Origin: VRUE01 sp963716735
GTDB taxonomy: Bacteria > Actinomycetota > Thermoleophilia > Solirubrobacterales > 70-9
Direction: 5' to 3'
NCBI GenBank assembly: GCA_963716735.1
Contig: OY970321.1
Location: 1,178,001-1,242,000, forward strand
DNA: 64,000 nt
The first letter of the stretch is position 1. Every line of letters starts with the position of its first letter. A model generated the notes under the pieces. It ran no database searches, was not told where the DNA came from, and worked only from the letters and a program-made list of their open reading frames with translations. Positions 6,185-15,471 of this stretch are shown here, one piece after another. Made by a program: the position numbers and the translations under genes.

Positions 6185-6580
6185 ATGAGCAATGACTCCG
6201 GCCAGATACAGCGGCGGTCGATCGGGATCGTCTTCTCCGACGGCGGGCTGCTGGCGTTGAGCGCGGTGCGGCCTCCGCGCTCGGGCGAGCACGGCGACGA
6301 GCAGGTGGCAGCGGTCCTCTGCGGCGCCGACGGGGGCCCGGTCGAGGTCTCCGAGGCACTGCTCTCGACCGAGTACGGCCCCGACCGAGTACAGCGGCGA
6401 GCGACGTTGGAGCTTTGGACCGACGGGGAAGAAGGGCAGCCTCTGCGCGGCGCCGGCACGCTGATAAGCGCCGCCAAAGTACGCCGTCCGGGCCTGATCT
6501 CCGAGATTGCCTTCTTCCGCTGGTCGGTCGAGGGGCGCGAGGGCCTCGGCCACTACGAGATCGTGCGAGCCGATGCCTGA
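6185..6580 (+). CDS. Conserved hypothetical protein
   Basis: A 131-residue protein from ATG 6185. It looks like a single beta-rich domain (GIVFSDGGLLALSAVRPP, RATLELWTDGEEGQPLRGAG, SEIAFFRWSVEGREGLGHYE) with no signal peptide or membrane segment. I recognise no family. Its stop overlaps the start of the HAD hydrolase gene by 8 nt (ATGCCTGA), so the two are probably co-translated. Confidence 0.6.
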   Translation: MSNDSGQIQRRSIGIVFSDGGLLALSAVRPPRSGEHGDEQVAAVLCGADGGPVEVSEALLSTEYGPDRVQRRATLELWTDGEEGQPLRGAGTLISAAKVRRPGLISEIAFFRWSVEGREGLGHYEIVRADA

Positions 6581-7214
6581 GCAGGGCAACGGGATAGAGG
6601 CGGTGATCTCCGACTTCGGCGGGGTCCTGACCACGCCGCTGATCCAGTCCTTCATGGCCTTCCAGGACCGGACCGGGATCACCACCGAAGTCCTTGGCAA
6701 GGGGATGCAGGCGGCCACCGAGGCCAACGGCGACAACCCGCTCTTCGAAATGGAGCGGGGCGAGATCACCGAGGTCGCCTTCCTCGAGAAGCTCACCGAC
6801 AGCCTCGAGCCACTGCTCGGACACCGCCCGGAGATGCACCGCTTCAAGGAGATCTACTTCGAGGCGCTGGAGTCGAACCCGCCGATGATCGAGCTGATGC
6901 GCGAGCTGAAGGACGCCGGCTACAGGATGGCGATGCTGACCAACAACGTCCAGGAGTGGGAGCCGCTGTGGCGACCGATGCTGCCGGTCGACGAGATCTT
7001 CGAGACCGTCGTCGACTCTGGCTTCGTCGGCTGCCGCAAGCCCGAATCGAAGATCTACGCGATCACCCTCGACCGGATCGGAATCCCGGCCGAGTCCTGC
7101 CTCTTCGTCGACGACGTCCTGGTCAACTGCGAAGGCGCGGAGAAGGCCGGAATGACCGCCGTCCACTTCGAGGACAACGAGCAGGCGATCGCCGAGATTC
7201 GCGCGACGCTGTAG
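6573..7214 (+). CDS. HAD-like hydrolase (YihX / epoxide-hydrolase N-domain type)
   Basis: A 213-residue protein starting at ATG 6573 within the stop of the preceding gene. Motif I appears as ISDFGGVLTT, the DFGGV variant common in the YihX/soluble-epoxide-hydrolase N-domain subgroup. Motif II is the Thr of MAMLTNN, motif III the Lys of CRKPESKIY, and motif IV FVDDVLVNC. The cap is the small four-helix type (C1) between motifs I and II. Such enzymes dephosphorylate small phosphate esters; the substrate cannot be read from the sequence. Confidence 0.88.
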   Translation: MPEQGNGIEAVISDFGGVLTTPLIQSFMAFQDRTGITTEVLGKGMQAATEANGDNPLFEMERGEITEVAFLEKLTDSLEPLLGHRPEMHRFKEIYFEALESNPPMIELMRELKDAGYRMAMLTNNVQEWEPLWRPMLPVDEIFETVVDSGFVGCRKPESKIYAITLDRIGIPAESCLFVDDVLVNCEGAEKAGMTAVHFEDNEQAIAEIRATL

Positions 7215-7242
7215 CGCCCTAGCTATTTTCGCGCGTATAGCG

Positions 7243-7764
7243 CTAGCGCCAGAGGACCGGGCGCGACAACCGGTAGTAGCCGACAGGCCCTCGGTCGATT
7301 TCCTTGAGATCCCCATTCGCATAGCGCGCCCAGCTATTGCCAACTTGGTCCTTGAAGGCAATCTCGAAACCGGGAACTAAGCCCATTCCTCCGAAGGGCA
7401 CCCTGAAGTGAACGGTGGTTCGGCCGGGCGGAATTACCAAGACCGGCTGTTGCTCGTCGGGATTGAACCTGTGCGAGATTTCCAGGCCCGTACGCGGCCC
7501 AGCCCCTTCGACGGCAACCCGCGAGAGCACAGCCTGATAAACGGGCTGATGGGAGTGATTGGAGACGATTACCTTGCCGCCCGGCCCTGGCCAGACAGCT
7601 ATCTCATTGGCCTGAGCGCGGCGTTCCGCTCGCTGAGCTTTCTGTTCGGTGTCCTTGCGAGCATTGCGCTCGTCCGCGATTTGCTGCCAACCGACAAAGC
7701 CAGCAACAACAGCTGCGAGTAGAACAAGCCACTCTCGGATCGTGCGCTGATGCCGTCGAAGCAT
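7243..7764 (-). CDS. Membrane-anchored protein of unknown function
   Basis: A 173-residue protein; ATG 7764 is preferred over TTG 7767, with GAGGGAAG upstream. One N-terminal transmembrane helix (WLVLLAAVVAGFVGWQQI) is followed by a short charged coiled-coil (DERNARKDTEQKAQRAERRA) and a beta-rich domain (KVIVSNHSHQPVYQAVLSRV, VLVIPPGRTTVHFRVPFGG, FEIAFKDQVGNSWARYANG). I recognise no family; the domain looks like an immunoglobulin-like or effector-binding module of the kind found in actinobacterial one-TM proteins. Confidence 0.6.
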   Translation of the reverse strand: MLRRHQRTIREWLVLLAAVVAGFVGWQQIADERNARKDTEQKAQRAERRAQANEIAVWPGPGGKVIVSNHSHQPVYQAVLSRVAVEGAGPRTGLEISHRFNPDEQQPVLVIPPGRTTVHFRVPFGGMGLVPGFEIAFKDQVGNSWARYANGDLKEIDRGPVGYYRLSRPVLWR

Positions 7765-7782
7765 CAAGGAACTTCCCTCGAG

Positions 7783-8238
7783 CTAGTTATCCGAGCCGGC
7801 GCGGTCCCAGACGTAGAGGTCGACCGCCTCGGCGGCGAGCTCCATCAGGCGCGGCTGGGAGAGCAGGCCGAGGACGAGCTCCAGGGCATCGTCTTCGGTG
7901 ACGCCGGCGTCGACGGCCTCCTCGCCACGGAAGCCCGCGGCGAGCTTGAGGGCCTCGCGGCGGTTCTCGCCAAGCGAGCCAAAGGCGCCCATGAGGAAGT
8001 CGCGGTTGGGGACCGGCTGGCCCAGCTCCAGCGAGCCGTGCCAGGCGGCGAGCATCGAGAGGTCGTGTTCGTCGAGCTCGGAGAGCGCTTTCGCGTAGTG
8101 GACCTCGAGCTCGTCGTCGGGGATCTCGTCGACCCAGGCGCGGACCGCCTCGCCGAGGAGCTGCCGGCGCGCCTCGCGGCCGATCGAGTCGGCCATCGCG
8201 CGAATCGCGTCGGCTGGGTCTACGAAGCAGAGGGACAT
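7783..8238 (-). CDS. Conserved helical hypothetical protein
   Basis: A 151-residue acidic, almost wholly alpha-helical protein starting at ATG 8238 (MSLCFVDPADAIRAM); the frame is open upstream but that part is antisense to the helicase gene region. Segments such as EIPDDELEVHYAKALSELDE and ENRREALKLAAGFRGEEAVD suggest a helical bundle. No signal, membrane segment or catalytic motif is visible. It is separated from the divergent recombination gene at 8373 by 134 nt. Confidence 0.6.
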   Translation of the reverse strand: MSLCFVDPADAIRAMADSIGREARRQLLGEAVRAWVDEIPDDELEVHYAKALSELDEHDLSMLAAWHGSLELGQPVPNRDFLMGAFGSLGENRREALKLAAGFRGEEAVDAGVTEDDALELVLGLLSQPRLMELAAEAVDLYVWDRAGSDN

Positions 8239-8372
8239 TGGCTGCGCCCAATCTAGAGAGGGCGGAAGACGGCAAAGCGGAAGTGGGAAATGCGCCATTT
8301 GCGGCTTCCTGACGCGGCTCGCGGCGTCACCGGGCACGCCGGAGGCCGACCTATGCTGGAGCGCTTCCGCCG

Positions 8373-11348
8373 ATGCCATTGAAACTGATCCAGGGACCCC
8401 CCAATTCCGGCCGCGCCGACCGGATCCAGAGCCTCTTTCGGGAGGCCCTCGACCGCAACCCGGTGCTCGTCCTGCCGACGCTGGACGACGTCTTCCGCTT
8501 CGAGCGTGGCCTTTGCGGATCCGGCGCGGCACTCGGAGGCACGGTGATGACCTTCGGCGACCTCTTTCGCGAGGTGGCGCGCTGCACCGGTGCACCGCCG
8601 GGCGGGGAGCTGACGCCGGCCCAGCGGCTGGCCGCCGTCTCGGCCGGCATCGGCGCGACACGGGAAGGGCTGGGGCCGCTGCGACGCTCCGCCGCCCGAC
8701 CCGGGTTCGCGATCCCGTTCGAGCGGCTGCTCAGCGAGCTGCAGAGCGCCGGCCTCGAGCCGGCCTCGCTGGGATCCGGGGCGCGGACGCTCGAGTCCTC
8801 GGCCTACCTCGGCGACCTGACCGCCCTGTTCGCCGCTTACGCCGGCGTGCGGAGCAACCTCGGCCTGCGCGACGTGCACGGCGTTGCCATCGAGGCAATC
8901 GCGGCGCTGCGGGCGGCGCCGGCGGCCTGGCGGGAGCGCCCGGTCTTCTTCTATGAGCCGGGCGACCTCACCCCCAACCAGAGTCGGCTGATAGAGGCGC
9001 TGAGCGATGCGGCCGAGGTCACCGTCGCGCTCCCCTACGAGGAGGACGACTCGGCGCTCGCCACCCGAGCCGCCCTGCTGGAGCGGTTGGGTGAGATCGC
9101 GACGGAGACCGAGGTCCTCAGCGGCCCGGAGGAGCTCGAACCCTTCGGCATCGACCCTCTGCTCGTCCACCTCCAGCGCGAGTTCGGCCGGGCCGAGCCC
9201 GTCCGGCGGGCGCCCGACGAGGCGCTGGTGTTGCTGCGCTCAGCGGGCCAACGGGGCGAGGCGGAGGCGATCGCCGCCGAGGTGGCGAAGCTGATCGCCG
9301 CCGGCGCCGACCCGGCGGCGATCGCGATCGCCGTGCGCGACCCGGCGCGACGCGGACCGCTGCTCGCGGCGGTGCTCGAGTCCTATGGCATCGGGGTGGC
9401 GCTCGAGGCGGAGATCCCGGTCGCGGGAACCTCCGTCGGGGGCACGCTGATCGCGCTGCTGGAGGCGGAGTTCGGCAGCTGCCGTGCCGCCGACCTGCTG
9501 CGCTTCATGCGTGGCCCGAGCGGACTGCCCGCGGCGCAGGTCGACTGGTTCGAGCGCGCCGTGCGCCGTCGCCGCCTGGTGGGAGCGGCTGCCGCGCTGG
9601 AGCTGTGGGAGGAACGACACGAGCGACTCCCCGGCGACCTCGAGCGGGTGAGAGAGGCTGCGAGCTCCGGGCCGGCCGCTCTCTGCGCGGCGGTCGGCCG
9701 CCTCGCGGCGACGATCGCCTCCCGGCCGCTGCGCGGCGAGGAGGACGGGCCGGCGCCCGGGCGTGGCGACGGCCTCGAGCTGCGCGCGGCGGCCGCGATC
9801 TCCACCGCGCTCGGCGACCTGGCGGAGATCCCGCGGCTGGCGCCGGTGGCCGCGCAGCTGGCGGCGACTCTGCGCGAGCTCCGCTTCAGCGCCTGGAGCG
9901 GGCCGATCGAAGGCCGGGTGCGGATCGCCAGCCCCTACCGGCTGCGCGCCTCCCGCTTCGAGTACGCCGTCGTGGCCTCGCTCCAGGACGGTGAGTTCCC
10001 GCGGCGCGACCGTGGCGAGGATCCGTTCCTCTCCGAAGCACAGCGCCTCGCCCTCGGCCTCGAGCCGCGCCGCGACCCCGACGCCGAGGAGCGCTACCTC
10101 TTCCACGCCTGCCTGGCGCTGCCCAACCGGCGCCTCTTTCTCTCCTACCGCGACAGCGACGAAAACGGTGTCGCCGAAGCGCGCTCGCCCTTCCTCGAGG
10201 AGGTCCGCCGCCTGCTCGAGCCGGCGCCGCCCGAGGTCGGCGACGTCGACCCGGTCGAAGCGGAGCTGACGATCGCCCGCGACCTGACTCAGGTAGGGCT
10301 CTCGCCGGGCAGGGCGCCTTCGGAGGCCGAGCTGGAGCGGGCGCGAAGAGCTGAGGCGGCGAGTCGCGCTCCCGGCCCGCTCTCCAACCCGGCCGTGCTC
10401 AGCGCCCTCGGCGCCGTCCCCGCCTACGGGGGCACCACCCTGGAGGGGTTCGACGTCTGCTCCTACCGCTGGTTCGTCTCGCACGAGCTCGACCCCCAAC
10501 CGCTCGACCCGGCGCCCGACCCACTCGTCCAGGGCGGCCTCATGCATGCCGTGCTCGACCGCCTCTACCGCGAGCGGCCCGGGGGCGATCCCCTCCCCCG
10601 CCCCGCCTCGCTCGGCGCCTGGATCGGGCGGGCGCGTGAGCTCGCCGACGAGGTCGCGGCCGAGCGCGGCCTTGGGGCACATCCCGCCGAGCGGGCGATC
10701 GCGCGGCGGGTCGAGGGACTGCTGGCGCGCTTCCTCGCCGACGAGGCCGGGCGAGAGACCGGCGGCTATGAGCCCTGGTTGCTGGAGGCCGGCTTCGGCG
10801 AGGACGAGACAGCCGAACGCCCCGTCCTCGAGATCGACGGCTGGGGCCTGCACGGGGCGATCGACCGGGTCGACCGCGCGCCCGACGGCGGCGCGCTCGT
10901 CCTCGACTACAAGCTCTCGCGCGCGGTCACCCCGCGGGAGAAGTTCGAGGAGCAGGCGAAGCTGCAGCTGCAGCTCTACCTGATCGCGGTCGCCGAGCAC
11001 TGGGGCGCCGAGCCGGTCGGCGGTCTGTACCACCCGCTGCGCGGGACGTCGTCACGGCGCCCCCGCGGGGCCGTCCTCGAGGAAGCCGCACCGCGGCTCG
11101 CCTCCTATTGCCTCTACGACAAAGACCTGGTCGACCGCGAGGGCTTCGAGGAGATGCTCGCCGACGCTCGCCGACGCGCCGGCGAGATCGTCGCCCGCAT
11201 GCGCCGCGGCGAGATCCGCCGCGATCCGGGGCCGCGCGATGGGCTGCGCGGTCACGACGTCTGCCCGACCTTCTGCGATTTCGCGCCGATCTGCCGCCGC
11301 GACCGGGCGCCCGCCGACGCCGAGAACGAGAAGTGGGAGGAGCGGTGA
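8373..11348 (+). CDS. AddB-like helicase/nuclease subunit with Fe-S nuclease domain
   Basis: A 991-residue protein in the position and with the layout of AddB. The N-terminus LIQGPPNSGRADR sits where a Walker A should be but lacks the GKT lysine, so this ATPase site is likely dead. The central part is the inactivated UvrD-like fold. The C-terminus is a PD-(D/E)xK nuclease (GLHGAIDRVDR, ALVLDYKLSR, QLQLYLIAVAEHWG). Cysteines C696, C964, C968 and C974 give the C...C-x3-C-x5-C pattern that ligates the 4Fe-4S cluster in AddB nucleases. It overlaps the addA-like gene by 4 nt (GTGA). Role: processing of double-strand breaks for recombination. Confidence 0.88.
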   Translation: MPLKLIQGPPNSGRADRIQSLFREALDRNPVLVLPTLDDVFRFERGLCGSGAALGGTVMTFGDLFREVARCTGAPPGGELTPAQRLAAVSAGIGATREGLGPLRRSAARPGFAIPFERLLSELQSAGLEPASLGSGARTLESSAYLGDLTALFAAYAGVRSNLGLRDVHGVAIEAIAALRAAPAAWRERPVFFYEPGDLTPNQSRLIEALSDAAEVTVALPYEEDDSALATRAALLERLGEIATETEVLSGPEELEPFGIDPLLVHLQREFGRAEPVRRAPDEALVLLRSAGQRGEAEAIAAEVAKLIAAGADPAAIAIAVRDPARRGPLLAAVLESYGIGVALEAEIPVAGTSVGGTLIALLEAEFGSCRAADLLRFMRGPSGLPAAQVDWFERAVRRRRLVGAAAALELWEERHERLPGDLERVREAASSGPAALCAAVGRLAATIASRPLRGEEDGPAPGRGDGLELRAAAAISTALGDLAEIPRLAPVAAQLAATLRELRFSAWSGPIEGRVRIASPYRLRASRFEYAVVASLQDGEFPRRDRGEDPFLSEAQRLALGLEPRRDPDAEERYLFHACLALPNRRLFLSYRDSDENGVAEARSPFLEEVRRLLEPAPPEVGDVDPVEAELTIARDLTQVGLSPGRAPSEAELERARRAEAASRAPGPLSNPAVLSALGAVPAYGGTTLEGFDVCSYRWFVSHELDPQPLDPAPDPLVQGGLMHAVLDRLYRERPGGDPLPRPASLGAWIGRARELADEVAAERGLGAHPAERAIARRVEGLLARFLADEAGRETGGYEPWLLEAGFGEDETAERPVLEIDGWGLHGAIDRVDRAPDGGALVLDYKLSRAVTPREKFEEQAKLQLQLYLIAVAEHWGAEPVGGLYHPLRGTSSRRPRGAVLEEAAPRLASYCLYDKDLVDREGFEEMLADARRRAGEIVARMRRGEIRRDPGPRDGLRGHDVCPTFCDFAPICRRDRAPADAENEKWEER

Positions 11349-14300
11349 GCGAGCGCACGCCGACGCCGGAACAGTCGCTTGCGATCGAAGCCCGTGGCCA
11401 CGACGTCCTGGTCGAGGCCGGGGCCGGAACCGGCAAGACCGGGGTCATGGTCGATCGCTACTGCCGCCTGGTCTGTGACCTCGGCGTCTCCGCCGATGCG
11501 ATTCTCGCCTTCACCTTCACCGACAAGGCGGCGAGCGAGCTGCGCCAGCGCATCCGCGCCGAGCTCGAGCTGCGCGCCGGCGGCGGTTCGCAGCGCGCGC
11601 GTGACCTGCTGGCGACGATCGGCGGCGCCTGGGTGACGACCATCCACGGCTTCTGCAACCGGCTGCTCGCCGGCCACCCGGTGGCGGCCGGAATCGATCC
11701 TCGCTTCCGCGTGCTCGACGGCCCGGAGGCCGACCGGGCGGCGCGCGAGGCGTTCGACGACGCCCTGGCCGAGTTCCTCGCCGGCGGGGACGAAGCGCGC
11801 GAGCGCACCGTCGCCGCCTTCGAGATCGCCGGCCTGCGAGCGATCGTCAGTGGCGTCCACGCCGAGCTGCGCAGCCGCGGCGTCGCCACTCCCCACCTGC
11901 CGGACCCCCCCGCCCCAGACCCCGAGGCCGCCGTCCGCCGCGCCGCCACCGCCGCGGCGGAGACGCTCGAGGAGCTGAAACCGACCAACTCCAATCGCGA
12001 GCTGGTCGAGCGGGCGCTGGCGGTGCTGGGCGACGGGATCGCGGACCTCGACGCGCTGACCGCGCTGAGAACCGACAGCAAGGCGAAGCCAATGAGCGCC
12101 TACCGCGAGGCGATCGACGCCGCCGTCGCCCGCGCCGCCGAGGCCGGCGAGGGAGGCGAGTCCTACCGCCACATCGCCGAGCTGCTCGCCCTCTTCTCGC
12201 GGCGCTTCGAGGCGGTCAAGGAGCGCCGCGAAGGGCTCGACTTCGAGGACCTGCAGCTGCGCGCCGTGCGCCTGCTCGAACGCGAGGAGATCGGCAACTC
12301 CTACCGGGCGCGCTTCACTCACCTGCTGGTCGACGAGTTCCAGGACACCAACCGGCTGCAGCTACGCCTGATCGAGGCGCTGCGCGGGCCGCGGTCGGAG
12401 CTAATGGTCGTCGGCGACGAGCTGCAATCGATCTACGGCTTCCGCCACGCCGACCTCGACGTCTTCCGCGAGCGCCGTCGCGCCGTCGAGCAGAGCGACG
12501 ACGCGGGGGTGATCGAGCTGAGCGGCAACTTCCGCTCGCGACCGGAGGTGATCGGCGCGGTCAACGCGATCGGCGAGAAGCTGCTCGGCGACGCCTTTCA
12601 CCCGCTGCGCGTCGGCGCCCTGCCTGAGCTGGCGGAGCCACTGGGAGAGGGACCGGCGGTAGAGCTGCTGCTCACCGCGCGCGACGGCTGGGACGCCGAG
12701 GGCATCGACCTGGCGCCGGCAACCGACGCCGACACGCCGCCCAACCACCTGGCCGAGGCTCGCTTCCTCGCGACACGACTGCGTGAGCTGGCCGAGAGCG
12801 GGGTCGAGCGCGGCGAGATGGTCGTCCTGCTGCGCGCCTTCACCCACCTCGACGCGTATGAGGACTCCCTGGAGCGCGCCGGCCTCCGCCCTTACACGAT
12901 CGGCGGGCGCGGCTACTGGTCCCAGCAGCAGGTCGCCGACGTCTGCAGCCTGCTGGCGACGATCGCCAACCCGCTCGACGACCAGGCCCTGTTCGGCGCT
13001 CTTGCTTCCCCCGCCTGCGGTGCCGCCCCGGACACGCTCTGGCTGCTGCGCGCCGCGGCGGGCCGGCGACGCCACGTCTGGCCGGCGCTGGAGCGGGCCG
13101 CGGGCCTGGGCGAGCTCGAGCTCGACGATCCGCAGTGGCTGGCCGAGATCCCCGAGGCGGAGCTGGCCCTGCTGTGCGACTTCGCGCGGACGATCACGAG
13201 CCTGCGCGCCGGTGCCGGGCGCCTGCCGATGGCCGGGCTGATCGACGCCGCGATCGCCGAGACCGGCTACGACCTGGCCGTTCTGCGGCGTCCCTCGGGC
13301 AGGGCGCGCTTCGCCAACGTGCGCAAGCTGATGCGCCTGGCGGAAGAGTTCGAGGCTCGCGAGGGGCGCGACCTGCGTGGCCTGCTCGACTTCCTCTTCG
13401 CCCGTGCCGAAGTCGATGCCGAGGCGGAAGCCGCGAGCGCGATCGAGGGGCACGACGGGGTCCGGATCATGACCGTGCACAGCGCCAAGGGGCTCGAGTT
13501 CGGGGTCGTCGCCGTCCCCAACCTCTCGCGGCGGCTGCTGGCCGGCTCGCGGCTGCCGGCGCTGACGCTCGGCCACGAGCAGGAGGAGCCGCGGGTCGGA
13601 CTGCAGCTGCGTCGCCTCGGCGCGGCCTCGATCAACCTCTTCGCACACGAGGAGCTCTGCGCGGAGACGCAACAGCGCGAGGCCGCGGAGGAGCTGCGCC
13701 TCTTCCACGTCGCCGCGACCCGTGCCCGCGAGCGACTGATCCTCAGCGGCGTCGCGATGCCGCAGCCAGGGCGGGCGACGCAGCCCGGGACAGCGGCGAT
13801 CGAGCGGATCCTCGACGGCTTCGAGGTCGACCGCGAGGGGGATTCGGCGATCGCGATCCCGGCTCCGCAGCCCCGCGCAGGGCTCGACGCGAGCATCGAG
13901 CCGTCGCAGATCGCGGTACGGGTAAGCCTGCCCTCGCCCGAGCGGGCAGCCGAGCTGACCGCGATGCGCCGCGAGCCCGCGGCGCCAGCGGCGCTCGGCG
14001 AGGACCAGGCGCCGCTGTTAGAGCGGAACCCGCCGACCGTCCCCAACCGCCCCCTCTCCTACACCGCGATCGCCGCCTATGAGGAGTGCGCCTACCGCTT
14101 CTATATGGAGCGCGTGCTCGACCTGGGCGACCGCGGTCGAGCTTTGGTTCGCATACCGACCCAAACCTCGACCGCGGAGGCTGACGGCGGGTCCGGCCCA
14201 CGAAGCGCCGCGGCCGCCCGCGGCGCCGCCGTCCACTCATTGCTCGAGTGGAGCCAGGCCAATGAATGGCGCGAGCCGTCCACCGACCTCGTTCAGCGCC

Positions 14301-14857
14301 ACGCCGCCACGGCAGAGGTCGAAGCGGACGGCGAGGACCGCCTGCTGACGCCGATCCGCGCATGGCTCGGCTCCGAGCTGCTGCGCGAGCGCGTGCTCGC
14401 CCCAGGGGCGAAGTCCCGGTCCGAGGTGCCGTTGCTCCTCGGCATCGCCGGAGCGACGCTGCGCGGCTCGATCGACCTGCTGGTCGAGCACGACGACGCC
14501 CCACCCCTAGTCATCGACTACAAGACCGACCGCTTGGGCGGTTCGGCGCCAACCGAGCTTGCCGCCAAGTACGCAACCCAGCAGGCGATCTACGCCCTGG
14601 CGGTCGCAGAGGCCCGGGGCGCGGCCGAGGTCGAGGTCGAGGTCGCCTACGTCTTCCTCGAGCGCCCCGAGGAGCCGGTCATAGAGCTGCTCGACGCAAA
14701 CGCGATGGCGCGCGGCAGGGAGGAGCTGGCCGGTGCCATCGCCCGTATCGCCGCCGGTGAGTTCCCTGTCGCGCCGGTCGAGCAGCGCGACTGGGAGCTC
14801 TGTCGCGGCTGCCCGGCGCTGGGCCGGCTCTGCTCCGGCCCTCCTCAGGCTGCGTAG
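11345..14857 (+). CDS. AddA/UvrD-like helicase-nuclease subunit
   Basis: An 1170-residue SF1A helicase-nuclease beginning at GTG 11345 inside the stop of the AddB-like gene. Motifs in order: Walker A GAGTGKTGVM, Ia FTFTDKAASELR, II LLVDEFQDTNRLQ, III VVGDELQSIYGFRHAD, IV GNFRSRPEV, V MTVHSAKGLEF, VI HVAATRARERLIL. The C-terminal nuclease domain has RGSIDLLVEH and LVIDYKTDRLGG. Unusually it too carries four cysteines in Fe-S arrangement (C915, then C1153-x2-C1156-x6-C1163). With the upstream gene it would form the end-resection machine. Confidence 0.93.
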   Translation: MSERTPTPEQSLAIEARGHDVLVEAGAGTGKTGVMVDRYCRLVCDLGVSADAILAFTFTDKAASELRQRIRAELELRAGGGSQRARDLLATIGGAWVTTIHGFCNRLLAGHPVAAGIDPRFRVLDGPEADRAAREAFDDALAEFLAGGDEARERTVAAFEIAGLRAIVSGVHAELRSRGVATPHLPDPPAPDPEAAVRRAATAAAETLEELKPTNSNRELVERALAVLGDGIADLDALTALRTDSKAKPMSAYREAIDAAVARAAEAGEGGESYRHIAELLALFSRRFEAVKERREGLDFEDLQLRAVRLLEREEIGNSYRARFTHLLVDEFQDTNRLQLRLIEALRGPRSELMVVGDELQSIYGFRHADLDVFRERRRAVEQSDDAGVIELSGNFRSRPEVIGAVNAIGEKLLGDAFHPLRVGALPELAEPLGEGPAVELLLTARDGWDAEGIDLAPATDADTPPNHLAEARFLATRLRELAESGVERGEMVVLLRAFTHLDAYEDSLERAGLRPYTIGGRGYWSQQQVADVCSLLATIANPLDDQALFGALASPACGAAPDTLWLLRAAAGRRRHVWPALERAAGLGELELDDPQWLAEIPEAELALLCDFARTITSLRAGAGRLPMAGLIDAAIAETGYDLAVLRRPSGRARFANVRKLMRLAEEFEAREGRDLRGLLDFLFARAEVDAEAEAASAIEGHDGVRIMTVHSAKGLEFGVVAVPNLSRRLLAGSRLPALTLGHEQEEPRVGLQLRRLGAASINLFAHEELCAETQQREAAEELRLFHVAATRARERLILSGVAMPQPGRATQPGTAAIERILDGFEVDREGDSAIAIPAPQPRAGLDASIEPSQIAVRVSLPSPERAAELTAMRREPAAPAALGEDQAPLLERNPPTVPNRPLSYTAIAAYEECAYRFYMERVLDLGDRGRALVRIPTQTSTAEADGGSGPRSAAAARGAAVHSLLEWSQANEWREPSTDLVQRHAATAEVEADGEDRLLTPIRAWLGSELLRERVLAPGAKSRSEVPLLLGIAGATLRGSIDLLVEHDDAPPLVIDYKTDRLGGSAPTELAAKYATQQAIYALAVAEARGAAEVEVEVAYVFLERPEEPVIELLDANAMARGREELAGAIARIAAGEFPVAPVEQRDWELCRGCPALGRLCSGPPQAA

Positions 14858-15225
14858 CGATGATGGATCGCCAGAGCGTTCCCGTCCGGATCGGCGAAGA
14901 ACGCCTGGTGACAGACCCCGGAGTCGAGCGTGTCGGCCTCGAAGGCAACGCCCCGCGATTCAAGCTCCGCCCTGGCGGCGGCGACATCGTCGACACGCAG
15001 CTCGATCGGATGATTGTTGGCCCGGAACTCGAGCCCGAACGCGTCGGACTGCATGATCGCGATGGTCAGGTTGCCGGTCTCGAACTCGACACCGGGCATG
15101 TCTCCCCAGCGCTTGGACTCGGGCAGGCCCAGGACGCCGCTGTAGAACTCGATGGAGCGGTCGAAGTCCTGCGTCGCCACGGTGATGAAGTCGGTACCGG
15201 TGATGAGGGGGGTCTGTGCATTCAA
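14845..15225 (-). CDS. VOC (glyoxalase-fold) family protein
   Basis: A 126-residue single VOC module with the paired beta-alpha-beta-beta-beta halves (FITVATQDFDRSIEFYSGVL and IELRVDDVAAARAELESRGV) and the closing CHQAFFADPDGNALAIHHRY. Metal-ligand candidates are few, so the reaction is open (dioxygenase, lyase or resistance protein). It lies 15 nt downstream of xseB on the same strand, and its 3' end overlaps the convergent addA-like gene by 13 nt. Confidence 0.85.
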   Translation of the reverse strand: MNAQTPLITGTDFITVATQDFDRSIEFYSGVLGLPESKRWGDMPGVEFETGNLTIAIMQSDAFGLEFRANNHPIELRVDDVAAARAELESRGVAFEADTLDSGVCHQAFFADPDGNALAIHHRYAA

Positions 15226-15240
15226 CTCGGGGTCCTTTCG

Positions 15241-15471
15241 CTAACTCTGGGTTGGGGTTGACTCCAGCTTGGCCGCGAGCTCGTCGAGCCGTAGCTCTTC
15301 GAGCCCCTCGCTGACCGCGTCCAGCTCCGCCGAGCAGTAGGTGACCAGCTCGCGGCCCTCACGGCAGAGCTCGAGCGTTTCGCGCAGGCCGGCCTGACCC
15401 GAATCGAGCCGGTCGATGATCTGCTCCAGACGCTCCACCGCCGCCTCATAGGACTCCGGCGCTTCACTCAT
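15241..15471 (-). CDS. xseB: Exodeoxyribonuclease VII small subunit
   Basis: A 76-residue protein starting at ATG 15471 (MSEAPESYEAAVERLEQIID), the classical XseB two-helix hairpin with SYEAAVERLEQIIDRLDSGQ and LRETLELCREGRELVTYCSA. The start overlaps the xseA stop by 8 nt (ATGAGTGA), the usual xseA-xseB coupling. With XseA it forms the complex that degrades single-stranded DNA from both ends. Confidence 0.93.
   Translation of the reverse strand: MSEAPESYEAAVERLEQIIDRLDSGQAGLRETLELCREGRELVTYCSAELDAVSEGLEELRLDELAAKLESTPTQS

Noticed and set aside
9240..11033. A long minus-strand open frame (~597 codons) antisense to the AddB-like gene
   Set aside because: Its translation is low-complexity, rich in Arg, Gly, Ala and Glu, without domains. 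The plus strand carries a clear nuclease domain; the frame is a high-GC shadow.
12401..13708. Long minus-strand frame antisense to the AddA-like gene
   Set aside because: No motifs and compositionally a mirror of the helicase gene. The helicase motifs on the plus strand are complete.
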